From an uncultured Bacteroidales bacterium (lineage in GTDB: Bacteria; Bacteroidota; Bacteroidia; Bacteroidales; P3), in assembly GCA_900316055.1 (NCBI GenBank), contig ONBK01000006.1, forward strand, positions 1 through 64,000: a DNA stretch of 64,000 nucleotides. Reading direction: 5' to 3'. Position numbers and translations under genes: made by a program. The notes below the pieces were generated by a model. The model ran no database searches. It had not been told where the DNA came from and was given only the letters and a program-made list of their open reading frames with translations. Below are positions 35,923 through 43,858 of this stretch, one piece after another; position 1 is the first letter of the stretch, and every line of letters begins with the position of its first letter.

Positions 35923-36852
35923 TTGACTAACAAAGAGATATACCGACAACTATGTGAAACAGAGGGGTCACGAATCCCTCTGTTTCAGCAATATTGGTGG
36001 ATGGAGACGGTATGCGAGGGTAAGGAGTGGGATGTGATGCTGAGTAAGGGTCACGGGCGTCTGTTTGGCGCAATGCCATTTCTCTATGGTCGCAAGTTGG
36101 GAATGAAATATATTCTACAACCCCAGCTCACCCCTTGGTGCGGGCCGTGGGTGGACCCCTCGCTCGACGCCACCAGTCGTCAGTACACTGTCGCAGCTCT
36201 CGCTGCAGGGCTACGCCGCGAGAAGGCTGTACTCTGCATGCAATGCTTCTCTCCCGAGATAAGTGACTGCCAGCCGTTTCTCCAACAGGGCTTCCAATCA
36301 ATCACACGCCACACCTATCGATTCCCGTCGTTGGCCGACCCCGAGGCCCTCTACGCCAAGGCGTCGCGCATCCGCCGTCGTTACGACAAAGGAGTAGAGA
36401 CTACCTGCGTAATTGACGAGCACCTATCGCTCGACGAATTCGTCCCATTCCATATCGACTACTATCGCCGCCGTGGCGAACGCGACCTCATTCCCGAATC
36501 GCTGCTGCGCCGCGTCGTCACCACCGCTTGTGGCCGCAACCAAGGTCTCCTTTGGGGACTGCGCAGCCGAGAGGACAACAGTCTGCAGGCGGCGTGGTTC
36601 GTGGCTTACGACGAGCGCTGTGCCTGGTCGCTTCTACTGGCCATCGGCGAAAATGCCCCCAAAGGAGCCATGAGTTACCTCATGTGGCAAATGCTGCGAC
36701 GCCTCTCCTCCCTAACGCTGAGTTTCGATTTCGAGGGCGGCATGGATCCCAATCTTGCTTTCTTCTACAGCTCCTTCGGCACCGAACAGACACCCTACAT
36801 CTGCATCTATCATTCCCGTCTCCCCTTTGGAAAACGACTTCTTGGCCTATGA
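35923..36852 (+). CDS. GNAT/FemAB-like acyltransferase-fold protein
   Basis: A 309-residue cytoplasmic protein with the pattern of the acyl-CoA N-acyltransferase (FemAB/GNAT) fold: IPLFQQYWWME at the start and the GAMSYLMWQMLRRLS helix followed by DFEGGMDPNLAFFYSSFG, an ending typical of FemAB-like proteins. Substrate is unknown. A TTG at 35923 is the likely start, since no ATG lies before the conserved N-terminus. It overlaps rlmH by four bases. Confidence 0.55.
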   Translation: MTNKEIYRQLCETEGSRIPLFQQYWWMETVCEGKEWDVMLSKGHGRLFGAMPFLYGRKLGMKYILQPQLTPWCGPWVDPSLDATSRQYTVAALAAGLRREKAVLCMQCFSPEISDCQPFLQQGFQSITRHTYRFPSLADPEALYAKASRIRRRYDKGVETTCVIDEHLSLDEFVPFHIDYYRRRGERDLIPESLLRRVVTTACGRNQGLLWGLRSREDNSLQAAWFVAYDERCAWSLLLAIGENAPKGAMSYLMWQMLRRLSSLTLSFDFEGGMDPNLAFFYSSFGTEQTPYICIYHSRLPFGKRLLGL

Positions 36853-37322
36853 ATATCAAGTTGATAGTCATCTCTAAAACAGATATCCCCTACCTCCAAA
36901 CCGGCATCGACGAGTATGTTGGGCGACTGAAGCACTACTGCGACTTCGAACTGGTAGTCATCCCTGCACTGAAGAACATTGGGAAAGCGTCGCCCGAAGA
37001 GGTAAAAGAGAAAGAGGGACTGCTGATACTGAAACAGATAGAAAAGGCCGACCAAGTGGTGCTCCTCGATGAGCACGGCAAAGAATACACCTCCGTAGGC
37101 TTCTCGGAATATCTTCAGAAACAAATGAACGCCGGCACACGGACGCTGGCATTCATCATTGGCGGCGCTTTCGGCTTCTCTCCCGCCGTCTATGCTGCCG
37201 CCCAACATAAGATTTCACTCTCGCAGATGACTTTCAACCACCAGATGGTGAGGCTCTTCTTCACAGAACAGCTTTATCGCGCCTTCACCATCCTGCGTCA
37301 CGAGAAATACCACAACAATTAG
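36849..37322 (+). CDS. rlmH: 23S rRNA pseudouridine-1915 N3-methyltransferase RlmH
   Basis: A 157-residue SPOUT methyltransferase. The trefoil-knot motifs are clear: LDEHGKEYTS, IIGGAFGFSP and the C-terminal LSQMTFNHQMVRLFF followed by EQLYRAF. It methylates pseudouridine 1915 in helix 69 of 23S rRNA. The ATG at 36849 overlaps the previous stop. Confidence 0.97.
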   Translation: MNIKLIVISKTDIPYLQTGIDEYVGRLKHYCDFELVVIPALKNIGKASPEEVKEKEGLLILKQIEKADQVVLLDEHGKEYTSVGFSEYLQKQMNAGTRTLAFIIGGAFGFSPAVYAAAQHKISLSQMTFNHQMVRLFFTEQLYRAFTILRHEKYHNN

Positions 37323-37325
37323 TTA

Positions 37326-37778
37326 TCAAAGATTTTTCGGCACGAAGTCGATGATGGCAAACTGCTCGTCGAAGCTGATATCCTGCAGTTTGATATGGTC
37401 GAACAGACTGCCCACTTGCTGACCGCCCATTGCACCGTTTTCCGCAGCCCGCTGAATCCCTTTACTGAAATTCAACAATATACGGTTGTCAGGCAACAAT
37501 TCCAACATATCAGCTCCCGGCTGATTCTGTGCGTGGTTCAGGGCTGTCCGAATCATAAAATCAATACCCACACCCCCATTATAAGAGAGATAGATATTAC
37601 CATTCTCGTCCACCTGGTCGACGGTGAGGTCGAGTCCGATATTGGTCGTTTTGAACAACACGTTGACATCGATGCCAATACGCACTGTATGAGGGCCGCC
37701 ATAAAGCACCGGAATGGAACGTCCAGCCTTACGAGCTATCAAATCGCTGATTTCCTGATAAGTTAATCTAAACTGCAT
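37326..37778 (-). CDS. Conserved-looking cytoplasmic protein, unrecognised
   Basis: A 150-residue soluble protein with a mixed alpha/beta pattern: a helical start (LTYQEISDLIARKAG), several alternating beta stretches (VRIGIDVNVLF, IGLDLTVDQV) and a helix near the end. No signal peptide or membrane segment. Codon use resembles neighbours, so I consider it real, but I do not recognise the family. It lies convergent to rlmH with a gap of three bases. Confidence 0.55.
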   Translation of the reverse strand: MQFRLTYQEISDLIARKAGRSIPVLYGGPHTVRIGIDVNVLFKTTNIGLDLTVDQVDENGNIYLSYNGGVGIDFMIRTALNHAQNQPGADMLELLPDNRILLNFSKGIQRAAENGAMGGQQVGSLFDHIKLQDISFDEQFAIIDFVPKNL

Positions 37779-37853
37779 GGTTTACTGGGGTAAAAAGATT
37801 TAAAAGGTTTAAGAGGTTAAAAGGGGTTAAGAGGATTAAGAGGTTCGAAAGGG
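37779..37853 (-). repeat. GGTTAAGAG word-repeat spacer
   Basis: About six copies of (A)GGTTAA(A/G)AG in a row between two minus-strand genes (37797-37857). Confidence 0.8.
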
Positions 37854-38765
37854 TTAAAGTACTGGAATGGGGCCAGAGAGGGGGGCTGAGGCGTTGTTGG
37901 TGGAAAAGAAACGGATAACATCCGATGCGTAGCTCTTGGATACTGGAATAATCTTAGATGTATGGTTGATTTCCAGCACCAGACTCCCATGATCCTTGCG
38001 CATGAGTTTGACATTCTCCACGTTGACCATATAGCCACGATGGCAGCGGAGGAAACCCATTGCCAAATAATCCTTCTCAATATCTTTCAATGAGTTATGA
38101 AGGATAAACGCATCCACTTTCTTTCCATTAATATAATGAACATTAGCATAGTTGTCGGCAGCCTCAATATAGAGTACTTTAGAGCAGCGGGTGGTAAGGG
38201 CAAGCCGTCCTCCTTTTTCATAGAAATTAATATGCTGGTCGGGAAGTGACGAGGAAGCCGGAGCCACAGCTACCGGCGCCTGTGCGCGACGTAGCTGTTC
38301 CTTTAGTTCGTGAACACGAAAATCTTGGAATGCCAAAATATTAGGAATCAGAAAAATGGCTATATTCCCAAGAAAGATATCTCCCACAAGAGGCGCCAAT
38401 TTCACTGGTCCAAAGCCACTTACAATCCACGCAAACAATGAAGCAAAAGCAATACAGAGTACTAACTCTGTAGCAATCCAGATGCCATAAACCATAGGAG
38501 AGAGTGTCGTGCGGCGGGCAACGAGCAAGAGGATAACACGACTGATGAGTACCGTAAGGTATCCGGTAAGCGTAATGAGCGCCAATTGAGCCAACGGCGA
38601 CAAGGAAGACAATTGGGCGGTATTGGACAGAACCCCTACCGGTTCAATGAATACCACGAGTACCACAGCGAAAAGAAGACTAAAAGCCAAAAAAAGGAAA
38701 ATAGAGCCGCCGCGGGACAGATATCGGCAGATTGTCGTTATGTTTAGCGTTATGTCAGAATTCAT
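37854..38765 (-). CDS. Membrane-bound LytTR transcription regulator
   Basis: A 303-residue protein with four predicted membrane helices in residues 20-165 and a LytTR DNA-binding domain at about 195-290 (CSKVLYIEAADNYANVHY, FLRCHRGYMVNVENV). LytTR proteins bind direct repeats upstream of envelope or cell-surface genes. A membrane-anchored LytTR without receiver domain implies sensing in or near the membrane. The divergently transcribed fabH cluster lies 144 bases away and is a possible target. The last 14 residues (SAPLSGPIPVL) are low complexity. Confidence 0.85.
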   Translation of the reverse strand: MNSDITLNITTICRYLSRGGSIFLFLAFSLLFAVVLVVFIEPVGVLSNTAQLSSLSPLAQLALITLTGYLTVLISRVILLLVARRTTLSPMVYGIWIATELVLCIAFASLFAWIVSGFGPVKLAPLVGDIFLGNIAIFLIPNILAFQDFRVHELKEQLRRAQAPVAVAPASSSLPDQHINFYEKGGRLALTTRCSKVLYIEAADNYANVHYINGKKVDAFILHNSLKDIEKDYLAMGFLRCHRGYMVNVENVKLMRKDHGSLVLEINHTSKIIPVSKSYASDVIRFFSTNNASAPLSGPIPVL

Positions 38766-38875
38766 TTAACAATATTTTCACCAAAAATAATCAAATTTCA
38801 CCCAAAATAACGCCTATTCACCCAACTTATTGTGCAATTTACTTAAATTAACTTTTACATTTAGGATTTTTAACG

Positions 38876-38883
38876 TTTCTTTG
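38876..38883 (+). promoter_or_regulatory. Possible -7 box for fabH
   Basis: TTTCTTTG, one base from TAnnTTTG, 27 bases before the ATG at 38910. Confidence 0.4.
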
Positions 38884-38909
38884 CACCCGAAAATTTAATA
38901 AATTTTAAC

Positions 38910-39872
38910 ATGAAAATACTAGGAACAGGAAGTGCTCTACCGAGAAAAACGGTCACAAACGACATGCTGTCCGAGTTTCTCGACACGAACGACGAATGGA
39001 TTTCTACCCGAACCGGAATTAAATCGCGCCAAATAATCACCGACGAAAGATTTGAAGAGCTGGCCGCCCTTGCCGGCCAGCGAGCCATCGAGGCCGCAGG
39101 CTTAGTACCCGAAGACATCGACTTCATTCTCTGCCACAATGTATGCAACCTCTACACGACCCCCTCATTGGCAGCTCTCGTACAACATTCTCTGGGCATC
39201 AAAGGTCCCAACTGTCCCACGATGGACATCAATGCCGCCTGTGCCGGATTCACCTATGGTCTGGATATATGCGAGGCATTCCTCCAGACAGGACGCGCCA
39301 ACCATATCCTTTTTGTATGTGCAGAGGAAGTGACCCGCATGGTCGACTGGAACCAACGCGAGACTTGTGTACTCTTCGGCGATGCCGCTGGAGCTGTCGT
39401 CTTAGGAAAAGGAGACAACTATCTGGCCAGCAAACTGACCTCTGTCCCAATGCCCGAAGTTATCTACCACCGTCTCCCCTGCGAACCCACCCCCTACGAG
39501 ACCGGCGAAGGCATCGACACCCATCAACCTCTGGTACTCAAAGGACGCGAGGTGTTCCGTATGGCCGTCACAACAGCTCCGCGCGACATCCGCGATGTGG
39601 TGGAGAAAGCAGGCCTTCAGCTGGAAGATATCGACTACTACCTTCTGCATCAAGCCAATATGCGCATCATCGATGCCATCAAACAGAACTTCAACCTCCC
39701 GGCAGAGCGATTCCTTCACAACATCGAACGTCGCGGAAACACCTCTTCCGCCAGCATCCCGGTGCTGCTCGACGAGAAAGTGCGCGAAGGAGTCATCAAA
39801 CGCGGCGACCTGATGGTCTTCAACGGCTTCGGTGCCGGCTTCGTCACCAGCTCAGCAGTAATGAGATATTAA
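38910..39872 (+). CDS. fabH: 3-oxoacyl-ACP synthase III (FabH)
   Basis: A 320-residue condensing enzyme that starts fatty acid synthesis from acetyl-CoA and malonyl-ACP. Catalytic residues are seen: Cys in NAACAGFTYGL, His in HQANMRII, and Asn in GNTSSASIP. First gene of a fabH-fabF-fabZ-fabG cluster; acpP, fabD and fabI are not in the window. Being a FabH paralogue specialised for another primer cannot be excluded. Confidence 0.92.
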   Translation: MKILGTGSALPRKTVTNDMLSEFLDTNDEWISTRTGIKSRQIITDERFEELAALAGQRAIEAAGLVPEDIDFILCHNVCNLYTTPSLAALVQHSLGIKGPNCPTMDINAACAGFTYGLDICEAFLQTGRANHILFVCAEEVTRMVDWNQRETCVLFGDAAGAVVLGKGDNYLASKLTSVPMPEVIYHRLPCEPTPYETGEGIDTHQPLVLKGREVFRMAVTTAPRDIRDVVEKAGLQLEDIDYYLLHQANMRIIDAIKQNFNLPAERFLHNIERRGNTSSASIPVLLDEKVREGVIKRGDLMVFNGFGAGFVTSSAVMRY

Positions 39873-39896
39873 TAATAAAGAAAACATATTATAATT

Positions 39897-41135
39897 ATGA
39901 ACAGAGTATATATTACCGGCGTGGGATGCATCACCCCTCTTGGAAACGACATCAACACGCTGTGGAACAACATCAAGAATGGTGTCTGCGGTATCGACTT
40001 CATCACCAAACTCGACACCACAGACCTCCCCGTCAAAGTGGCCGCCGAAGTGAAGAACTTCCATCCGGAAGACTACGGTCTCGACAAAACGATGATCCGC
40101 CACAACGACATCTACGCCCTCTACGCCCTCTCTGCTGCCGCACAGGCCATGCAGGATAGTGGCCTGAAGGTGGGCGAAGATGTCGATCCCCGCCGCCTCG
40201 GCGTTGCCGTGGGTAGCGGTATCGGTGGCATACAGACCTTCCAGCGCGAGCATGCCAACCTGATGCAATACGGCCTGCGCCGTATCTCGCCGCTCTTCAT
40301 CCCCGAGATGATTTCCAATATCGCCGGTGGCAACATCGCCATCACCTACAACGCCCAGGGCCCCAACCTACCCGTCGTAACTGCCTGTGCCACTGGAACC
40401 CACTCCGTCGGCGAAGCCTTCCGTCTCATCCGCGAAGGACGTGCCGATGCCGTCATCACCGGCGGTGCTGAAGCTGCCGTCTGCGAGATGGCCATCGGTG
40501 GCTTCAACAACATGAAAGCCCTCACCACCTCCGACGACCCCATGGCCGCCTCGTTGCCCTTCGACAGCCGTCGTCACGGCTTCGTACTGGGCGAAGGCTC
40601 CGGAATCCTCATCCTTGAGAGCGAAGAACTTGCAAAGAAACGCGGTGCTAAAATCTACGCCGAAGTCTGCGGCTACGGCAACACCTGCGACGCTCACCAC
40701 TACACCGCTCCTCACCCCGAAGGACGCGGTGCCGCCGAGTCGATGCGGCTGGCCCTCGAAGAGGCTGGCTTCAAAGCTAGCGAAAAACTCTATATCAATG
40801 CCCACGGCACCGGCACCCCCCTCAACGACAAGGGAGAGACGGCAGCCATTAAGAAAGCCCTTGGTGAAGACGAGGCCCGCAAAGCCGTTATCAGCAGCAC
40901 CAAGTCGATGCATGGCCACATGCTCGGTGCCACTGGTGCCGTCGAGCTGATTATCAGCGCCCTCGCGTTGAAGGAAGGCATCATCCCGCCAACCGTCCAC
41001 CTCGATTCGCCCGACCCTGAGTGCGACCTCGACTACACCCCCCACACCGCCCGCAAGTGGCAGGCCGACATCGCCATCAGCAACACCTTCGGCTTCGGCG
41101 GCCAGAACTCCACAGTGGCATTACGTAAAGTTTAA
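39897..41135 (+). CDS. fabF: 3-oxoacyl-ACP synthase II (FabF)
   Basis: A 412-residue condensing enzyme for elongation. Catalytic Cys in VTACATGTHS, His in NAHGTGTPLND and His in KSMHGHMLGATGA. It lies 24 bases after fabH. Confidence 0.95.
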   Translation: MNRVYITGVGCITPLGNDINTLWNNIKNGVCGIDFITKLDTTDLPVKVAAEVKNFHPEDYGLDKTMIRHNDIYALYALSAAAQAMQDSGLKVGEDVDPRRLGVAVGSGIGGIQTFQREHANLMQYGLRRISPLFIPEMISNIAGGNIAITYNAQGPNLPVVTACATGTHSVGEAFRLIREGRADAVITGGAEAAVCEMAIGGFNNMKALTTSDDPMAASLPFDSRRHGFVLGEGSGILILESEELAKKRGAKIYAEVCGYGNTCDAHHYTAPHPEGRGAAESMRLALEEAGFKASEKLYINAHGTGTPLNDKGETAAIKKALGEDEARKAVISSTKSMHGHMLGATGAVELIISALALKEGIIPPTVHLDSPDPECDLDYTPHTARKWQADIAISNTFGFGGQNSTVALRKV

Positions 41136-41153
41136 TGTTTAAAGTTTAAAGAT

Positions 41154-41591
41154 ATGGAAATACTTAACAGAGACATTATCAAAACCTTCCTGCCGCATCG
41201 CGAGCCGATGCTGCTCATCGACGACGTAGCCATGGAAGGCAACGAAGCCATCGCCCACTACCATGTGCGTGGTGACGAGTACTTCCTGCAGGGTCATTTC
41301 CCCGGCAACCCCATTGTGCCGGGAGTCATCCTTTGCGAAATCATGGGCCAGTCGTGCTGCATCCTCGTGCGCGACGAACTCGCCGTGGGCCGCACACCCC
41401 TCTACAGCGGTATCAAGGAAGCCCGCTTCCGCCAGCCCGTGCGTCCCGGCGACACCATCGAGATTCGCGGCCACATCACCGACCGTCGCAACCTCATCTT
41501 CCACGTCGAGGCTGAAGCCAAAGTCAACGGCAAAACCGCCGTCAAAGCGGTTCTCTCGTTTGCATTAATTGATACTCCCAAAGGGGAGTAG
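41154..41591 (+). CDS. fabZ: 3-hydroxyacyl-ACP dehydratase FabZ
   Basis: A 145-residue hot-dog-fold dehydratase. LPHREPMLLIDDV at residues 12-24 and the catalytic HFPGNPIVPGVI segment (His and, further on, Glu of ILCEIMGQ) are clear. It removes water from 3-hydroxyacyl-ACP. Some Bacteroidetes carry FabZ fused to LpxC; here it stands alone. Confidence 0.93.
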   Translation: MEILNRDIIKTFLPHREPMLLIDDVAMEGNEAIAHYHVRGDEYFLQGHFPGNPIVPGVILCEIMGQSCCILVRDELAVGRTPLYSGIKEARFRQPVRPGDTIEIRGHITDRRNLIFHVEAEAKVNGKTAVKAVLSFALIDTPKGE

Positions 41592-41795
41592 AGGTGGTAA
41601 AGGAGTAAAGGAGATAACCTTGCCAATGATTTAAATTACATAGACAAAGAAAACAATCAATTATTAACCAAGAGTATAGAAGACACAAGTAGACTTTAAA
41701 CAGCTATTATAAAGGAATAGAGACTCGGAATGTCTTGTAACATTCCTACTATACCCCCTTTATTCCTTACTTCTATACTCCAAAACAATGTATTT
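41592..41795 (+). repeat. Spacer of 204 bases, short words only
   Basis: GGTAAAGGAGTAAAGGAG words begin the spacer; further on AAAGGAATAG (about 41710) and TATTCCTT (about 41758) could pair weakly. No promoter box was found. Confidence 0.4.
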
Positions 41796-42542
41796 ATGAA
41801 TCTTTTAAAAGATAAAATTGCCCTTGTGACCGGTGGTTCCCGCGGTATTGGTCGCCGCACCGCCCTCCTTTTCGCTGAAGAGGGAGCCACCGTCATCTTC
41901 ACCGACCTGCAGGAGAACGACAGCAGCCGCGAGACCCTCGCCGAACTGCAGAAATTCAGCCCCCGCTCGATGTTCATCGCCTCAAACGCTGCCGACTACG
42001 ACGAGACCGTCAAGGTAGCCGAGACGGTGCAGAAAGAGTTCGGCCGTCTCGATGTCCTCGTCAACAATGCTGGCATCACGCGCGATAACCTGTTGCTCCG
42101 TATGCAGCCGAAGGACTGGGATATGGTCATCGAAGTCAATCTACGCTCGGTCTTCAACTTCTGCAAAGCCTTTGCCCCGATGATGCTCAAGCAGCGCAGC
42201 GGCAGCATCATCAACACCAGCTCCGTTGTTGGAGTCAACGGCAACGCCGGCCAGTGCAACTACTCCGCCTCGAAGAGCGGCATCCTGGGCTTCTCCAAGA
42301 GCCTCGCCAAAGAGTTGGGTTCCCGCGGCATCCGCTGCAACGCCATCGCCCCCGGCTTCATCGAGACCGTCATGACACAGCAACTCCCCGAGGATGTGCG
42401 CAAGGGCTGGATGGACGACATCCCGTTGCACCGCGGCGGCACCGAGCTCGACGTGGCCAAAACATCACTCTATCTCGCCTCCGACCTCTCCACCTATATC
42501 ACCGGACAGGTCATCTGTGTCGACGGTGGCCTCTCGCTCTAA
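41796..42542 (+). CDS. fabG: 3-oxoacyl-ACP reductase FabG
   Basis: A 248-residue short-chain dehydrogenase. The cofactor motif TGGSRGIGRR, NNAG (in LVNNAGITRDN), catalytic Ser in NTSSVVG and YSASKSG with Tyr and Lys are all present. It reduces 3-oxoacyl-ACP with NADPH. The ATG at 41796 starts the family N-terminus; the upstream in-frame stretch is not conserved. Confidence 0.95.
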   Translation: MNLLKDKIALVTGGSRGIGRRTALLFAEEGATVIFTDLQENDSSRETLAELQKFSPRSMFIASNAADYDETVKVAETVQKEFGRLDVLVNNAGITRDNLLLRMQPKDWDMVIEVNLRSVFNFCKAFAPMMLKQRSGSIINTSSVVGVNGNAGQCNYSASKSGILGFSKSLAKELGSRGIRCNAIAPGFIETVMTQQLPEDVRKGWMDDIPLHRGGTELDVAKTSLYLASDLSTYITGQVICVDGGLSL

Positions 42543-42593
42543 GCTATTAAATAACGTCGTCCTCCCCTCTTTTACTGTCCGACGGCGGAAATA

Positions 42594-42633
42594 CACCGTG
42601 CCATCTCCGACTGGGGTCGGAGATGGCACGGTG
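42594..42633. repeat. Perfect 18-bp inverted repeat
   Basis: Arms at 42594-42611 and 42616-42633 are exactly complementary (CACCGTGCCATCTCCGAC and its reverse complement) around a TGGG loop. It is not followed by a T-run on either side, so a simple terminator is not obvious; it may end fabG transcription with Rho or be a REP-like element. Confidence 0.85.
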
Positions 42634-42982
42634 TTAGTAGGTAGATGGTACGGTGTTGATACGGTGTTGGTATTGTGTTATGACTGATAATCAAAGTGTT
42701 ATACATTCAACAAAATAATAACGCACACATAACCAGAGAATTATACATGCTTTTATGTTTGTAAGTTATTGATTTCCAACCCTCATTTCAGACGGCGAGA
42801 AGAACCCATGGAACCGGTAACCAGTAACCAGTGATTTTTCATTTGCAAAACGTTTTGTAAGAATTGGTTTTGAGGGATAACGACTGGCGAGCGGGAGACC
42901 ATTATTGCTTTCTATGCGGCGGCGGAATCTTGAAAGAAACAAAAAGTTTTCATGTGTCCGCGTGCATGTCGAGTATTTTATG

Positions 42983-42990
42983 TATTTTTG
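42983..42990 (+). promoter_or_regulatory. -7 box for the nitroreductase gene
   Basis: TATTTTTG, 48 bases before the ATG at 43038. Confidence 0.6.
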
Positions 42991-43037
42991 CAGCCGAAAA
43001 AGCATCATTTTTTAAATAAATACAATAAAAATATAGA

Positions 43038-43781
43038 ATGAAAAACGATGTATTGGATGTGATGATGAATCACCGGTCGATAAGGAAATTCACGAAGGAG
43101 AAGGTCGACCCGAAACTGTTGGAGGAGATTGTCAACTGCGGGCTACGGGCCTCGAACACAGGCAATATGCAGCTCTACAGCGTCATTGCCACCCAGGAGG
43201 AGCCGTTGCGCACGGAGCTTTGCGGGTTGCATTTCGGGCAGTGCTCGTCGGCACCGCTCTTCCTCACCGTCTGCACCGATGTGAACCGCTACCACCACTA
43301 CTGCCGCGTGAACGGCTGCGACGAGTCCTACGGCAACATGCTGTGGTTCGTCTCGGCGCTGGTGGATGCCAGCCTCTTCGCACAGAACCTCTGCCTTGCG
43401 GCGGAAGCCCGTGGGCTGGGATTCTGTCATCTGGGCACCGTCAACTACAACACGGAGAAGATTGCCAAGCTGCTGCAATGCCCCAAAGGGGTGGTACCCG
43501 TCATCGCATTGGCGATGGGACATCCCGCCGAAGAGGGTCGCCTGAGCGAACGTTTAGGAACGGATGCCGTGCTGCACAGCGAGATGTACCACGACCCCAC
43601 GGACGAGGAGATAGTGAAAACCCACGCGGTGCGCGACAACGACCCCTTCAACCGGCAGATGGTCGTGGAGAACGGCACGAGAAACTACTGCGAAATCTTC
43701 ACCACCAAGCGCTACCCTCGCAGCCAGAACGAGGCCATCAGTGCCGACCTGCTTGACTTTCTCAAGAAAAAATGGTTATAG
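43038..43781 (+). CDS. Nitroreductase family flavoprotein
   Basis: A 247-residue FMN-dependent oxidoreductase of the NfsA/FRP-like group. The N-terminal HRSIRKF motif contacts FMN phosphate, and the GLGFCHLGTV segment is the usual second FMN-contact region. Members reduce nitro compounds or flavins with NAD(P)H. The physiological substrate is unknown. It is monocistronic with its own promoter. Confidence 0.88.
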   Translation: MKNDVLDVMMNHRSIRKFTKEKVDPKLLEEIVNCGLRASNTGNMQLYSVIATQEEPLRTELCGLHFGQCSSAPLFLTVCTDVNRYHHYCRVNGCDESYGNMLWFVSALVDASLFAQNLCLAAEARGLGFCHLGTVNYNTEKIAKLLQCPKGVVPVIALAMGHPAEEGRLSERLGTDAVLHSEMYHDPTDEEIVKTHAVRDNDPFNRQMVVENGTRNYCEIFTTKRYPRSQNEAISADLLDFLKKKWL

Positions 43782-43805
43782 AAATGTGAATTTTTTTAAC
43801 ATTTT

Positions 43806-43836
43806 TTTGCCATTTTGAAAAAAGTGTGTATTTTTG
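43806..43836 (+). promoter_or_regulatory. Promoter for the acyl-CoA synthetase gene
   Basis: TTTG at 43806-43809 and TATTTTTG at 43829-43836 are 19 bases apart; the ATG follows at 43859. Confidence 0.7.
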
Positions 43837-43858
43837 CATTTTAAAACGATACTGAAAA

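Larger units (their letters stand above)
42543..43037. other. Gene-free stretch with perfect palindrome
   Basis: A 495-base gap. The chief structure is the palindrome listed separately (42594-42633). After it, ACGGTGTTG words occur three times (42628-42672). A short AACCGGTAACCAGTAACCAGTG stretch (seen as ACCGGTAACC and CAGTAACCAGTG) lies near 42812-42835. The rest holds a -7 box (42983-42990) for the nitroreductase. No further gene is seen. Confidence 0.6.

Noticed and set aside
36528-36848. N-terminal extension of RlmH
   Set aside because: The extra in-frame codons lie inside the FemAB-like gene in another frame; the RlmH family start is at 36849.
42594-42633. Standard terminator of fabG
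   Set aside because: No T-run follows the stem on either strand, so the call is left as an inverted repeat.
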